NCBI GenBank assembly: GCA_025356735.1
Contig: JANXRT010000010.1
Coordinates: 1 to 13,771 of the forward strand
Direction of reading: 5' to 3'
Source: Acetobacteraceae bacterium
Lineage (GTDB): Bacteria; Pseudomonadota; Alphaproteobacteria; Acetobacterales; Acetobacteraceae
DNA length: 13,771 nucleotides
The notes under the pieces were generated by a model. It saw only the letters and a program-made list of their open reading frames with translations. It was not told the DNA's origin and ran no database searches. Position 1 is the first letter of the stretch. Each line of letters starts with the position of its first letter. The translations under genes and the position numbers were made by a program. This document shows positions 1-7,179 of the stretch, in pieces.

Positions 1-1461
1 ATTGTCGCGGCCACGAGCGGAAAGATCGCTCTCGAAGCCGGCCTCCCAACCCTCGGCGCGCTCGGGCCGAAGGTTCGGGTTGCCGACATAGCCTGAGCTG
101 TCTACCCCGTAGCGATCGTATAGCGAGGGTGCGAGGAAGGCGGTGCCGTAGGCAGCCTTCAGCCGGGTCGCGATTTCCGGGATGGCGAACACGCCGCCGG
201 CCCGCCAGGTCGAGGCGCTGTCGTTGTAGACATGGTCCTGCCTTCCCTGCGCGGTGACCGTCAGGCGTTGCAGCAGCGTGGTCCGCAGGCCGAGATAGCC
301 GGCATTGGTATAGCTGAAGGCGTGGGTCGACTGGGCATAGGCAAATCCGCCGAAATCCGCGGCGGTGCGCACCTTGGCCTCGTCGCCGCGGTATTCGTAG
401 CCGAAGGTGAGGTCGGTGGCCGACAGCGCCTCGATCCCGATGAACGGATCGAGATGAAGGGTGTTGTTCCATTGCAGGTCGGTGCGGTAGGCGTGATAGC
501 GGCTGTCGCTGCCGGTCAGGTTGGGATCGAGCGGATTGAGCCGCTCGGTATAATGCCGGTCATTCTGCAGCCGACCGAGAAACAAGCCGGACTCCAGAGC
601 ACCATCAAAAAGCTTTGTGGTGCCGCCGACGCGGGCCAGGAATTCTTCCGACCTGCCGGTGGAATTAGCGTTGTCGAACGTCGGAAAGCCGAGCGCGTTG
701 AAGCCGAACGTGGCGCTGCCGGCCCGCAGGAACAACGCCAACCGGGTGCCCTCGATTGGGGTGTAGCCAAGGTTCAGCGTGCCGGTGGCATCGCGGAAAC
801 CTTGCGGCACGCCGGAATAGATCGCTTCGCGCTGCGGCGTGTAGTCGAACCCCTCGCGTGAACTCGATGTGCCAGTCGCCGCATAGTCGAACCGGTCCTG
901 CACGCCCGACAGCACCGCCGAGCCAAGCACCTGGGACGGCGCGCCGCCGGCGACATCGGCCTCGACATGCGGGCCGCCTTCGGTGCCGCGGCGCGAGATC
1001 AGGTTGATCACGCCGCCCATCGCGCCCGAGCCGTAGACCGACGCCATGGCGCCGCGCACGATCTCGATCCGCTCGATATCCGACAGGCGATCGACGCCAA
1101 AGTTGAAGGCGCCGCCGGGATCGGACCCGTCGTTGATCGGCATGCCGTCGCGCAGCACCAGCACCTGGTTGGAGTTGAAGCCGCGCACGAACACGCTGGC
1201 ATTGCCGCCAAAGCCGCCGGACTGGCTGATGCGCAGGCCAGGCACCTCGGACAATGCCTCGGCGAGCGTGGTGTAGTTGCGTTCCTCGATCGTCTGCCGG
1301 TCGATCACGGTGACGCCGGCTGGGATCAGCGAGGTCGAGGTCGGAATGCGGGTGGCAGTGACCACCACATCGGGAATGATTTCACTTGGCGTGTCGGCGG
1401 CCCAGGCGGCGACCGGCAAGACGGCATTCAGGCACAGCAAGGCAGTCGTCAAACGGCGCAT
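1..1461 (-). CDS. btuB: TonB-dependent vitamin B12 receptor, BtuB type (3' end beyond window)
   Basis: Outer-membrane TonB-dependent transporter, probably importing cobalamin. The reading frame is open from the ATG at 1461 through position 1, giving 487 codons with no stop, so the last part of the barrel lies outside the window. Residues 1-21 are a signal peptide (MRRLTTALLCL..., cleavage near AWA-A). A TonB box DVVVTATR follows at 31-38, then a plug domain to about residue 155 with the typical stretches VFVRGFNSNQVLVLRDG and VRGAMASVYGSGAMGGVINL. The rest is beta-barrel sequence rich in alternating aromatic residues. GGAGA 7 nt upstream supports the start. The cobalamin riboswitch in the leader makes B12 the likely substrate and implies repression when B12 is plentiful. 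TonB receptor assignment is near certain. Cobalamin specificity is inferred mainly from the riboswitch. Confidence 0.93.
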   Translation of the reverse strand, partial: MRRLTTALLCLNAVLPVAAWAADTPSEIIPDVVVTATRIPTSTSLIPAGVTVIDRQTIEERNYTTLAEALSEVPGLRISQSGGFGGNASVFVRGFNSNQVLVLRDGMPINDGSDPGGAFNFGVDRLSDIERIEIVRGAMASVYGSGAMGGVINLISRRGTEGGPHVEADVAGGAPSQVLGSAVLSGVQDRFDYAATGTSSSREGFDYTPQREAIYSGVPQGFRDATGTLNLGYTPIEGTRLALFLRAGSATFGFNALGFPTFDNANSTGRSEEFLARVGGTTKLFDGALESGLFLGRLQNDRHYTERLNPLDPNLTGSDSRYHAYRTDLQWNNTLHLDPFIGIEALSATDLTFGYEYRGDEAKVRTAADFGGFAYAQSTHAFSYTNAGYLGLRTTLLQRLTVTAQGRQDHVYNDSASTWRAGGVFAIPEIATRLKAAYGTAFLAPSLYDRYGVDSSGYVGNPNLRPERAEGWEAGFESDLSARGRDN

Positions 1462-1474
1462 CGCGCGTCTCCAT

Positions 1475-1512
1475 CTTCGGGTGCTTCACGAAGCACCCAG
1501 TTGCAGGGACGA
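1475..1512 (-). promoter_or_regulatory. btuB leader hairpin next to the ribosome binding site (probable expression platform)
   Basis: On the minus strand GGGTGCTT (1498-1491) and AAGCACCC (1486-1479) form a perfect 8-bp stem with loop CGTG. It ends only about 8 nt before the GGAGA ribosome binding site of btuB. A competing pairing, CTTCG (1493-1489) with CGAAG (1479-1475), uses part of the same bases. There is no T tract, so this is more likely a translational control element than a terminator. Function is inferred from position between the aptamer and the start codon. Confidence 0.5.
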
Positions 1513-1578
1513 TTGCCGCATACGGGTTTTACCCGCCGCTCCGGTGCACCTCGCCCGTCGCACGCGAAAAATCTCGAC

Positions 1579-1800
1579 GCCGGCCGGTCTCCTGGCTCGC
1601 GGTGCCGGGATCGCTCCCGCGCCGGACCCGCCTTCTCGCCCGTCAAGGCAATGGCATCTGGGTCAGGCTCACCGCCTACAGTTGCGAGGGCAGCCGCGGA
1701 CTGCCGACTCCATGCACGATGGCTCCGGTTTCACGCGTTCCCGTTTCAGCCCTTGCGGGCCACCGGCGTCTGCACCCAGAGTAGAAGCAACCGGCCTGGG
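1579..1800 (-). promoter_or_regulatory. Cobalamin riboswitch (AdoCbl class) controlling btuB
   Basis: All the conserved blocks of the cobalamin aptamer occur in order on the minus strand. GGTTGC starts near 1792. GGGAACGCGTGAAACCGG lies at 1742-1725. The B12 box GCTGCCCTCGCAACTGTAGG lies at 1694-1675. A GCCATTG...GAGAAGGCG segment lies at about 1653-1630. The closing AGCCAGGAGACCGGCC lies near 1597-1582. The spacing matches the usual aptamer of about 200 nt. It is followed by about 115 nt of leader before btuB. In Proteobacteria this class usually lowers translation or transcription of B12 uptake or synthesis genes when the coenzyme is bound. The exact outer ends are approximate. Confidence 0.94.
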
Positions 1801-1839
1801 TGGCAAACACCGAAACGTGAATGCCCCCGCGGAAGACAA

Positions 1840-1853
1840 GTCCCGAACGGGAC
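1840..1853. promoter_or_regulatory. 14-bp palindrome upstream of the transporter operon
   Basis: GTCCCGAACGGGAC has perfect 6-bp arms around AA. It lies 11 bp before the transporter start and inside the 64-bp region between the riboswitch and the divergent operon. It could be an operator half-site pair or a small leader hairpin just before the ribosome binding site AGGGAGG (1854-1860). No regulator gene is visible nearby to match it. Confidence 0.3.
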
Positions 1854-1864
1854 AGGGAGGAAGA

Positions 1865-3241
1865 TTGGATCATCTCGACATGGGCGGCACCGCCGGGCAG
1901 GCGGCCCTGGTCGGCACGCGGTCGGCCGGCGAGGGCTTGCGGCGCTGGTGGCGGCTGGTGGACCGGTCGGTCGGGATCATTCCGCTGCCGCTGGTCCCGA
2001 TCATCTTCGCCCTCGCCGCCGGGTTCATCTGGCTTGGCAAGCTGCCCGCCGACCTGACGACGATGATCCCGGTGATCGCGCTCGGCGCCTATGCCTGCGC
2101 CGAGATCGGCAGGCGCATTCCCATATTGCGCAACATCGGCGGCTCGGCGATCTTTGCCACCTTCCTGCCCTCCTACCTGGTCTATGCGCACATCCTGCCG
2201 GTGCCGGTGATCAAGGCCGTCACCGATTTCACCAAGCAAACCAACTTCCTCTACTTGTTTATCTGCTGCATCATCGTCGGTTCGATCCTGTCGATGCAGC
2301 GTGACGTGCTTATCAAGGGCTTCCTCAAGGTCTTCGTGCCACTCGGCGTCGGGTCGATCTGCGCCGGCATCGTCGGCACCACGGTCGGCTGGGCGCTCGG
2401 GCTCGGTGCCCGGCACACCTTGTTCTTCATCGTCATCCCGATCATGGGCGGCGGCATCGGCGAGGGCGCGTTGCCGCTGTCGCTCGGCTACGCCTCCATT
2501 CTCGGCCAGAAACAAGGCGACATCTTTGCCGAGATCCTGCCCGCGGTGATGCTCGGCGGCCTGACCGCGATTGTTGCCTCCGGTGCCCTCAACTATATCG
2601 GGAAACGCTTTCCCCATCTGACCGGCGAGGGCCAGCTGCAGCCGATCGAGCATGGCGACGCGCTCGGCGAATCCTTGATCGCCGAGGAAGAACGCCCATC
2701 CGGAAAGCCGATCGACGCGAAAACCGTGGCTGCCGCCGGGCTGACCGCAATCACCCTTTATCTGCTCGGCATGATGGTGCAGGACCTGACCGGTTTTCCC
2801 GCGCCGGTGCTGATGCTGTTCGCCGCCGTTGCGCTGAAACTGATGCGCGGCATCTCGGCCCAACTGCGCGAGGGCGCCGGCGTGGTCTATAAATTCTTCT
2901 CGCAATGCGTCACCTACCCGCTGCTGTTCGCGATCGGCGTCGCGCTGACCCCATGGGACAAGCTGATCGCGGTGCTGCAGCCGGCCATCCTGATCACCAT
3001 CGTCGCCACCGTGTTCACCATCATGGGCACGGGCTTCGTGGTTGGGCGTTGGGTCAAGCTGTATCCGATCGAGGCGGCGATTGTGAACGCGTGCCATAGC
3101 GGCCAGGGCGGCACCGGCGACGTCGCCATCCTGACCGCCGCCAACCGGATGGAGCTGATGCCGTTCGCCCAGATCGCGACCCGCATCGGCGGCGCCATCA
3201 CCGTCACCGTCGCGCTGCTGATCCTGGCCCGGCTGTCGTGA
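1865..3241 (+). CDS. 2-hydroxycarboxylate transporter (CitS/MaeN/CimH family)
   Basis: Inner-membrane secondary transporter of the 2HCT family, which moves citrate, malate or related 2-hydroxy acids, usually by symport with sodium or protons. The 458 residues carry about eleven hydrophobic segments. They also hold the two family signatures expected for the paired reentrant loops: MGGGIGEGALPLSLGYA at 194-210 and SGQGGTGDVAIL at 412-423. These are followed by RMELMPFAQIATRIGGA, the arginine-bearing C-terminal helix implicated in substrate binding in CitS. I chose the TTG at 1865 because AGGGAGG ends 4 nt upstream. The in-frame ATG at 1880 (453 residues) is the alternative. Family members are about 440-460 residues. 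The gene is the first of a three-gene operon with a CoA-transferase and a CoA-ester lyase, which suggests the cargo is their substrate. Family is very likely; the exact substrate is unknown. Confidence 0.92.
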   Translation: MDHLDMGGTAGQAALVGTRSAGEGLRRWWRLVDRSVGIIPLPLVPIIFALAAGFIWLGKLPADLTTMIPVIALGAYACAEIGRRIPILRNIGGSAIFATFLPSYLVYAHILPVPVIKAVTDFTKQTNFLYLFICCIIVGSILSMQRDVLIKGFLKVFVPLGVGSICAGIVGTTVGWALGLGARHTLFFIVIPIMGGGIGEGALPLSLGYASILGQKQGDIFAEILPAVMLGGLTAIVASGALNYIGKRFPHLTGEGQLQPIEHGDALGESLIAEEERPSGKPIDAKTVAAAGLTAITLYLLGMMVQDLTGFPAPVLMLFAAVALKLMRGISAQLREGAGVVYKFFSQCVTYPLLFAIGVALTPWDKLIAVLQPAILITIVATVFTIMGTGFVVGRWVKLYPIEAAIVNACHSGQGGTGDVAILTAANRMELMPFAQIATRIGGAITVTVALLILARLS

Positions 3242-4461
3242 TCCCGAAAATTGCCTTCGCGCCGGAAGCCAAGGTGCCGCTTGCCGGCATCCGGGTGGTC
3301 GATCTTTCCCGGCTGGTCGCCGGCAACATGGTCAGCCTGCAACTCGCCGACCACGGCGCCGAGGTCATCAAGATCGAGGACCCGGAGCGCGGCGATCCGC
3401 TGCGTGCCTGGCGCGTCGAGGGTCAGAGCCTGCACTGGAAGGTCTATGCGCGGAACAAGAAAAGCTTGGCGCTGAACCTGCGCGTGCCCGCGGCCAAGCA
3501 GGCCCTGCACGATCTGTTGGCAACCACCCACGTGCTGATCGAGAATTTCCGGCCGGGCACCCTCGAAGCCATGGGCTTCGCGCCCGAAACGCTGTGGGCG
3601 CGGAATCCGAAGCTGGTGATCGTGCGGATTTCCGGCTTCGGCCAAGATGGCCCCTACCGCGATCGCCCGGGCTTCGGCACGCTGGTCGAGGCGATGTCAG
3701 GGTTCGCCGCCAAGAACGGGTTCGCCGACCGTGCGCCGGTGCTGCCGCCACTGGCGCTGGCCGACATGATCGCCGGCCTGTACGGCGCCTACGCCGTGAT
3801 GATCGCCATCCGGGAAACCGAACGTGGCGGCCCGGGCCAGATCATCGACCTGCCACTGCTTGACCCGATCGTGTCCATACTTGGACCGGACGCTGCGACG
3901 TACAAGGTTTCCGGGGAAATCCCCGCCCGCACCGGATCGCGCTCCGCCACCACCTCGCCGCGCAACGCCTTCCCAACCGCCGACGGCCGCTACATCGCCA
4001 TCTCGGCCTCCATCCAGGCCATGGCCCACCGGCTGTTCCGCGCCATCGGCCGCGCCGACATGATCGACGACCCGCGCTTTCGCACCAACACCGACCGCGT
4101 CCAAAACGTCGAGGCGTGCGAGGCTCCCATCGCCGCCTTCATCGCCGAACGTACCCTGGCCGAGGCGATGACTGTGTTCGAGGCCGCCGAGATCACCGCG
4201 ACGCCAATCTACGAGATCGACCAGCTGCTCGACGATCCGCACGTCCAGGCGCGCGGCGTCATCGTCGAGGCGCCGGACCGCGACGCCGGTTCGGTATTGA
4301 TGCACAACATCATTCCCCGACTTTCCGGCACTCCGGGCGCTCTGAGGCTGCCGGCACCTGAGCTGGGTGAGCACAACTTCGAAATCCTAAAAAATCTAGG
4401 TTATGACGAAGAAGCCATCCAGCAAATTTGTGCTCTGCGTCAAACCCGGCCAAGGGTCTAA
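3238..4461 (+). CDS. Family III (CaiB/BaiF) CoA-transferase, probably acting on a 2-hydroxy acid
   Basis: Cytosolic enzyme of 407 residues that swaps CoA between a donor thioester (often succinyl-CoA) and a free carboxylic acid. Family marks include LAGIRVVDLSRLVAGN (15-30), the LADHGAEVIKIEDPERGD segment (36-53), NKKSLALNL (73-81), VLIENFRPGTLEAMGF (99-114) and ISGFGQDGP (131-139). The catalytic Asp is most likely D176 in ADMIAGLYGAY. The GTG start lies inside the transporter stop codon region (GTGA overlap, 3238-3241) with no strong Shine-Dalgarno, implying translational coupling. The lyase begins 28 nt after its stop. In that context malate, citramalate, citrate or an itaconate-type acid are plausible acceptors. 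The family is certain; the substrate is inferred from neighbours, since members range from carnitine and oxalate to citramalate and malate enzymes. Confidence 0.92.
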   Translation: MIPKIAFAPEAKVPLAGIRVVDLSRLVAGNMVSLQLADHGAEVIKIEDPERGDPLRAWRVEGQSLHWKVYARNKKSLALNLRVPAAKQALHDLLATTHVLIENFRPGTLEAMGFAPETLWARNPKLVIVRISGFGQDGPYRDRPGFGTLVEAMSGFAAKNGFADRAPVLPPLALADMIAGLYGAYAVMIAIRETERGGPGQIIDLPLLDPIVSILGPDAATYKVSGEIPARTGSRSATTSPRNAFPTADGRYIAISASIQAMAHRLFRAIGRADMIDDPRFRTNTDRVQNVEACEAPIAAFIAERTLAEAMTVFEAAEITATPIYEIDQLLDDPHVQARGVIVEAPDRDAGSVLMHNIIPRLSGTPGALRLPAPELGEHNFEILKNLGYDEEAIQQICALRQTRPRV

Positions 4462-4489
4462 ACCCTCGACCCATTTACTGGAGCCAAAA

Positions 4490-5368
4490 ATGCCAACGGA
4501 ACTGCCGAACTGGCGTTCGCTGATGTACGTGCCGGTGAACGTCGAGAAGTTCGTTAACTCAGCGGCAGACCGGGGCGCCGATGCCTACATCCTCGACCTC
4601 GAGGATGCTGTCGCACCGGCGCGAAAAGCCGAGGCACGAACCATGATCGCGGCCGCCATCCCGCGCGTGGCGCGCAACGGCGCCGACGTGCTGGTCCGCG
4701 TCAATCGTCCCTGGCGGATGCTGGTCGCCGACCTTGAAGCCGCCGTGCTGCCGGGCATCGCCGCGCTTGCGCTGCCAAAGGTCGAAAGCGCCGAGCACAT
4801 CCACGCCATCGCGGAAATGGTCGATGAACTCGAAATCGAGCGCAGCATCGCGCCGGGAACGATAAAATTCATCGCCATGATCGAAACGGCCAGCGCGTTC
4901 TTCCGCATTGAGGCCATCGCGCGCGCGCATCCGCGCGTGGTGGCGACGACGATCGGCGCCGAGGACATCGCCCTGTCACTCGGCATGCTGCCGGAAGCGG
5001 AAGGGTTGTTTTACCCGAAACAACAATCGGTCTTCGCGGCGAGGGCAGCCGGCGTGCTGCCGCTGGGCTTCATTGGCACCGTCGCCGACTACAAGGATAT
5101 CTCCGCTTTTCGCGCGACGATCGAGCGGTCCAAAAAGCTCGGTTTTGCGGGTGCGATGTGCATCCATCCGTCCCAGGTGCCGGTGTTGAACGAGGTCTAT
5201 GGCGTGTCGGCCGACGAGGTCGCGCGCGCGAAAAAAATGATCGCCGCCTATGACGCGGCGCTGGCAGCAGGCGTGGGAGCCATCGAGTTTGAAGGCAGGA
5301 TGATCGACATTCCCGTCGTCGAGCGGGCGCGGGATGTGCTCCGGCGAGCCGCGAAACGCGCTACGTGA
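4490..5368 (+). CDS. CitE-like CoA-ester lyase (HpcH/HpaI aldolase superfamily; malyl-, citramalyl- or citryl-CoA lyase)
   Basis: TIM-barrel, magnesium-dependent lyase of 292 residues that splits a 2- or 3-hydroxyacyl-CoA into acetyl-CoA and a 2-oxo acid. Visible signatures are RSLMYVPVN (9-17), LDLEDAV (35-41), VRVNRP (69-74), the metal-site region IETA (131-134) and GAEDIA (156-161, E158/D159), and AMCIHPSQV (222-230). I start at the ATG at 4490, preceded by GGAG with a 6-nt gap; an in-frame upstream ATG at 4403 would overlap the CoA-transferase. The length fits CitE, human CLYBL and bacterial citramalyl-CoA lyases rather than the longer malyl-CoA lyases (about 320). No CitD or CitF neighbours are present, so it probably acts on a CoA thioester made by the preceding transferase rather than on an ACP-bound one. 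Enzyme class is secure; substrate choice is open. Confidence 0.9.
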   Translation: MPTELPNWRSLMYVPVNVEKFVNSAADRGADAYILDLEDAVAPARKAEARTMIAAAIPRVARNGADVLVRVNRPWRMLVADLEAAVLPGIAALALPKVESAEHIHAIAEMVDELEIERSIAPGTIKFIAMIETASAFFRIEAIARAHPRVVATTIGAEDIALSLGMLPEAEGLFYPKQQSVFAARAAGVLPLGFIGTVADYKDISAFRATIERSKKLGFAGAMCIHPSQVPVLNEVYGVSADEVARAKKMIAAYDAALAAGVGAIEFEGRMIDIPVVERARDVLRRAAKRAT

Positions 5369-5607
5369 AATCCGCGGCGCCGCCACGGTGGCAAATGGTT
5401 CCGTCGATGAAAATATTGTGCAGCGCACAAAAAACCCTTGCCACTTTCCTGAAAGAGTGGCTTATTGGCTGGGCAGCGTCGCTTCGGCGCGCTGCATTCT
5501 TGGACGTTTCCTCCCTAAACTTGGCGGCACTCTAGGGTGCCGCCACTTTTTTCAGCTTGCGAGCAGGAAGTCAACGCCAGCCTCTCCACACACGGTTCTC
5601 AGATTGG
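5369..5607. other. Structured intergenic region between convergent genes
   Basis: I see no coding sequence in these 239 bp. The region holds several inverted repeats. TTGTGC-AGC-GCACAA lies at 5416-5430. An imperfect GCCAC...GTGGC hairpin lies at about 5440-5464. At 5473-5495 a hairpin with a C(TTCG)G tetraloop has GCAGCG paired to CGCTGC and CGC paired to GCG around the loop. The terminator at 5522-5552 completes the series. The regular spacing of hairpins ending in a terminator leaves room for a long 3' UTR or a small RNA. Confidence 0.45.
5522..5552 (+). terminator. Rho-independent terminator of the transporter/CoA-transferase/lyase operon
   Basis: A perfect 9-bp stem TGGCGGCAC (5522-5530) / GTGCCGCCA (5537-5545) with a 6-nt loop is followed by AC and six T residues. 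It lies about 155 nt after the lyase stop and before the convergent desulfurase. The minus-strand reading has only a weak T run, so it mainly serves the plus strand. Confidence 0.85.
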
Positions 5608-6705
5608 CTAAGTCGAGCGCCAAGCGACCTGGCGCAGCCGTTCGGCAACATCGGAATAGGCCGCGATGAAATCCATCGCATCCGCCTCGGTCGCGCTCCA
5701 TGGCAGCGAGACCCGGATCGCCTGCCCGGCCAACTCGCCGGCGCCCATCGCCTTCAGCACGTGGCTGTCCGTCACCTTGCCGGAGGAGCAGGCGGCGCCG
5801 GCGCTGACCGAGAAGCCGGCGAGGTCGAGCGCGATTACCTGCGCATCGGCGCGGATGCCCGGCAGCGCCAGGCAGGTGGTGTTGCCCAGCCGTGCCGCTC
5901 CGCCGCCGAGCACCAGGGCACCCGCTGCCGCCGCCGCACGCTCAATCCGGTCGCGCAGGATCGCCAAACCGGGAACCAGGGTGAGGGCCTGCACGGCTGC
6001 GGCGAATCCCGCTATGGCCGGCAGCGCCGGTGTTCCGCCACGGCGCCCGCGCTCCTGCCCGCCACCGGCGATCAGCGCCGGAAATGCGGTGATCTCAGGC
6101 GCCAGGAGCAAGGCCCCGACACCCTTGGGGCCGCCAAGCTTATGTGCGGAAATGGCGAGGCTATGCGCGCCTAGCATCGCCAGATTGACGGCGACGCGCC
6201 CCGGTCCCTGCACCGCATCGACATGCAGCAGGGCGCCGGCCTCACGGCACAGGGCGGCGGCCTCGGCGATCGGCTGGAGGGTTCCGGTTTCGTTGTTCGC
6301 CAGCATCAGGCAGACCAGCGCCGGGCCACCGCCTTGCGCCAGCCATCGCCGCAACGCCGCAAGGTCGGCAACGCCGTCGCGGTCGACGGCAAGCACCGCG
6401 GCACCCGGCGTCGCGGATCGGATGGCGTCATGCTCGGTGGCGCCGACGATCAGCCGCCGGCCCGAACCCAGCCCGTGAATCGCCGCGGCGTCGGCCTCCG
6501 AGCCTCCGGAGGTGAAAACGACCTGCCCGCGCGCCGCACCGAAATACCGTGCGATCGTGTCCCGGGCGTTTTCCATCAGCCGGTATGCGGCCCGTCCGGA
6601 GCTATGCACCGAGGACGGATTGCCAGTCAGGTCAAGCGCCGCGATGACCGCGTCGCGCGCTTCAGGTCGCAGCACCTCGGCGGCGTTGGCGTCCAGGTAA
6701 GGCAT
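5608..6705 (-). CDS. Cysteine desulfurase (NifS/IscS-like, PLP-dependent)
   Basis: Fold-type I aminotransferase-like enzyme that takes sulfur from cysteine as an enzyme persulfide, leaving alanine. It feeds Fe-S cluster assembly or tRNA thiolation in the cytosol. From the ATG at 6705 the protein has 365 residues. It starts MPYLDANA like other NifS/IscS proteins. It shows NPSSVH (29-34), the His of TEHDAI (H92), NNETG (137-141), HVDAVQ (161-166) and the PLP lysine K189 in SAHKLGGPKG. GGTP is at 223-226, and the persulfide cysteine is C306 in SAGAACSSGKV. A GTG 24 codons upstream would add an Arg-rich tail with no homology to the family, so I rejected it. The gene stands alone without suf or isc genes in the window and diverges from a COG2945-type hydrolase. 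In other alphaproteobacteria I recall similar desulfurase and hydrolase genes next to the suf operon. Confidence 0.92.
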   Translation of the reverse strand: MPYLDANAAEVLRPEARDAVIAALDLTGNPSSVHSSGRAAYRLMENARDTIARYFGAARGQVVFTSGGSEADAAAIHGLGSGRRLIVGATEHDAIRSATPGAAVLAVDRDGVADLAALRRWLAQGGGPALVCLMLANNETGTLQPIAEAAALCREAGALLHVDAVQGPGRVAVNLAMLGAHSLAISAHKLGGPKGVGALLLAPEITAFPALIAGGGQERGRRGGTPALPAIAGFAAAVQALTLVPGLAILRDRIERAAAAAGALVLGGGAARLGNTTCLALPGIRADAQVIALDLAGFSVSAGAACSSGKVTDSHVLKAMGAGELAGQAIRVSLPWSATEADAMDFIAAYSDVAERLRQVAWRST

Positions 6706-7179
6706 CCGCTCGACATTCCGGTTTGCTGTTTTCCGTCGTCGGCATTCGGCCATCCGTTGCCGGCTTGCCTCGTGCACGCTTGCGCGGCCACGTCCATGCC
6801 TGCTTCACATTCCCGTCACCCAAGCATTATCTGTTGGGAAACATGAAAGCTATGCGTCAATTCAGTTATGGATATCGGCATTGATCCCCATATAGCCAGT
6901 ATCGACCGACTTTTCTTCGGGCGTCGGATCCCGCCTTCCGATACGGAATAATCCGATCTCGTAGCGATATCGCCACCTTCTGATTATTTTCTCGGGTTTG
7001 GAAGGATTGATGCGCTAGACTTGGCGACGCGGCTGGGAAGTTTGTTCGGGGTTTCTCGTACTCCCACGTCAAAATTTGCGTTATATGACTGCATGCCTGA
7101 GTAAAAATCGACAGTGGTTTGGGCCGTACGGGTCTGGCCGGTGGCTGTCGAAAACGAATTTTTCGGATAGTTGAACTCC
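6706..7179. other. AT-richer divergent intergenic region (474 bp)
   Basis: No convincing gene. Base composition drops: positions 6841-7020 have 86 G/C in 180 (about 48 percent), well below the flanking genes. It must hold the promoters for the minus-strand desulfurase and the plus-strand hydrolase. Small palindromes are present, for example GCGATATCGC at 6964-6973. CGACAG (7109-7114) and CTGTCG (7145-7150) flank an inner GGCC pair just upstream of the hydrolase and could form a leader hairpin. Short open frames here, such as a 27-codon one from the ATG in TTATGGATATCGG near 6869, lack a ribosome binding site and are not called. Confidence 0.5.

Noticed and set aside
232..861. Plus-strand frame of 209 codons within the btuB region
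   Set aside because: Lies opposite the unmistakable TonB-dependent receptor and shows no family features.
1277..1864. In-frame upward extension of the transporter reading frame, giving a 654-residue protein
   Set aside because: The extra part is antisense to btuB and its riboswitch, has no membrane or family features, and a good ribosome binding site lies just before the TTG at 1865.
1676..3097. 473-codon minus-strand reading frame opposite the transporter
   Set aside because: Highly charged Asp/Arg/Gln/His-rich composition typical of the antisense of a GC-rich membrane protein gene; the plus strand carries a clear family match.
5410..5552. Identification of the hairpin run as 6S RNA or SRP RNA
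   Set aside because: I could not find the conserved SRP tetraloop and Alu/S-domain motifs or a 6S-like long rod with a central bubble.
6703..6777. GTG start extending the cysteine desulfurase by 24 residues
   Set aside because: The added segment is Arg-rich and unlike the family N-terminus, while MPYLDANA at 6705 matches the normal start.
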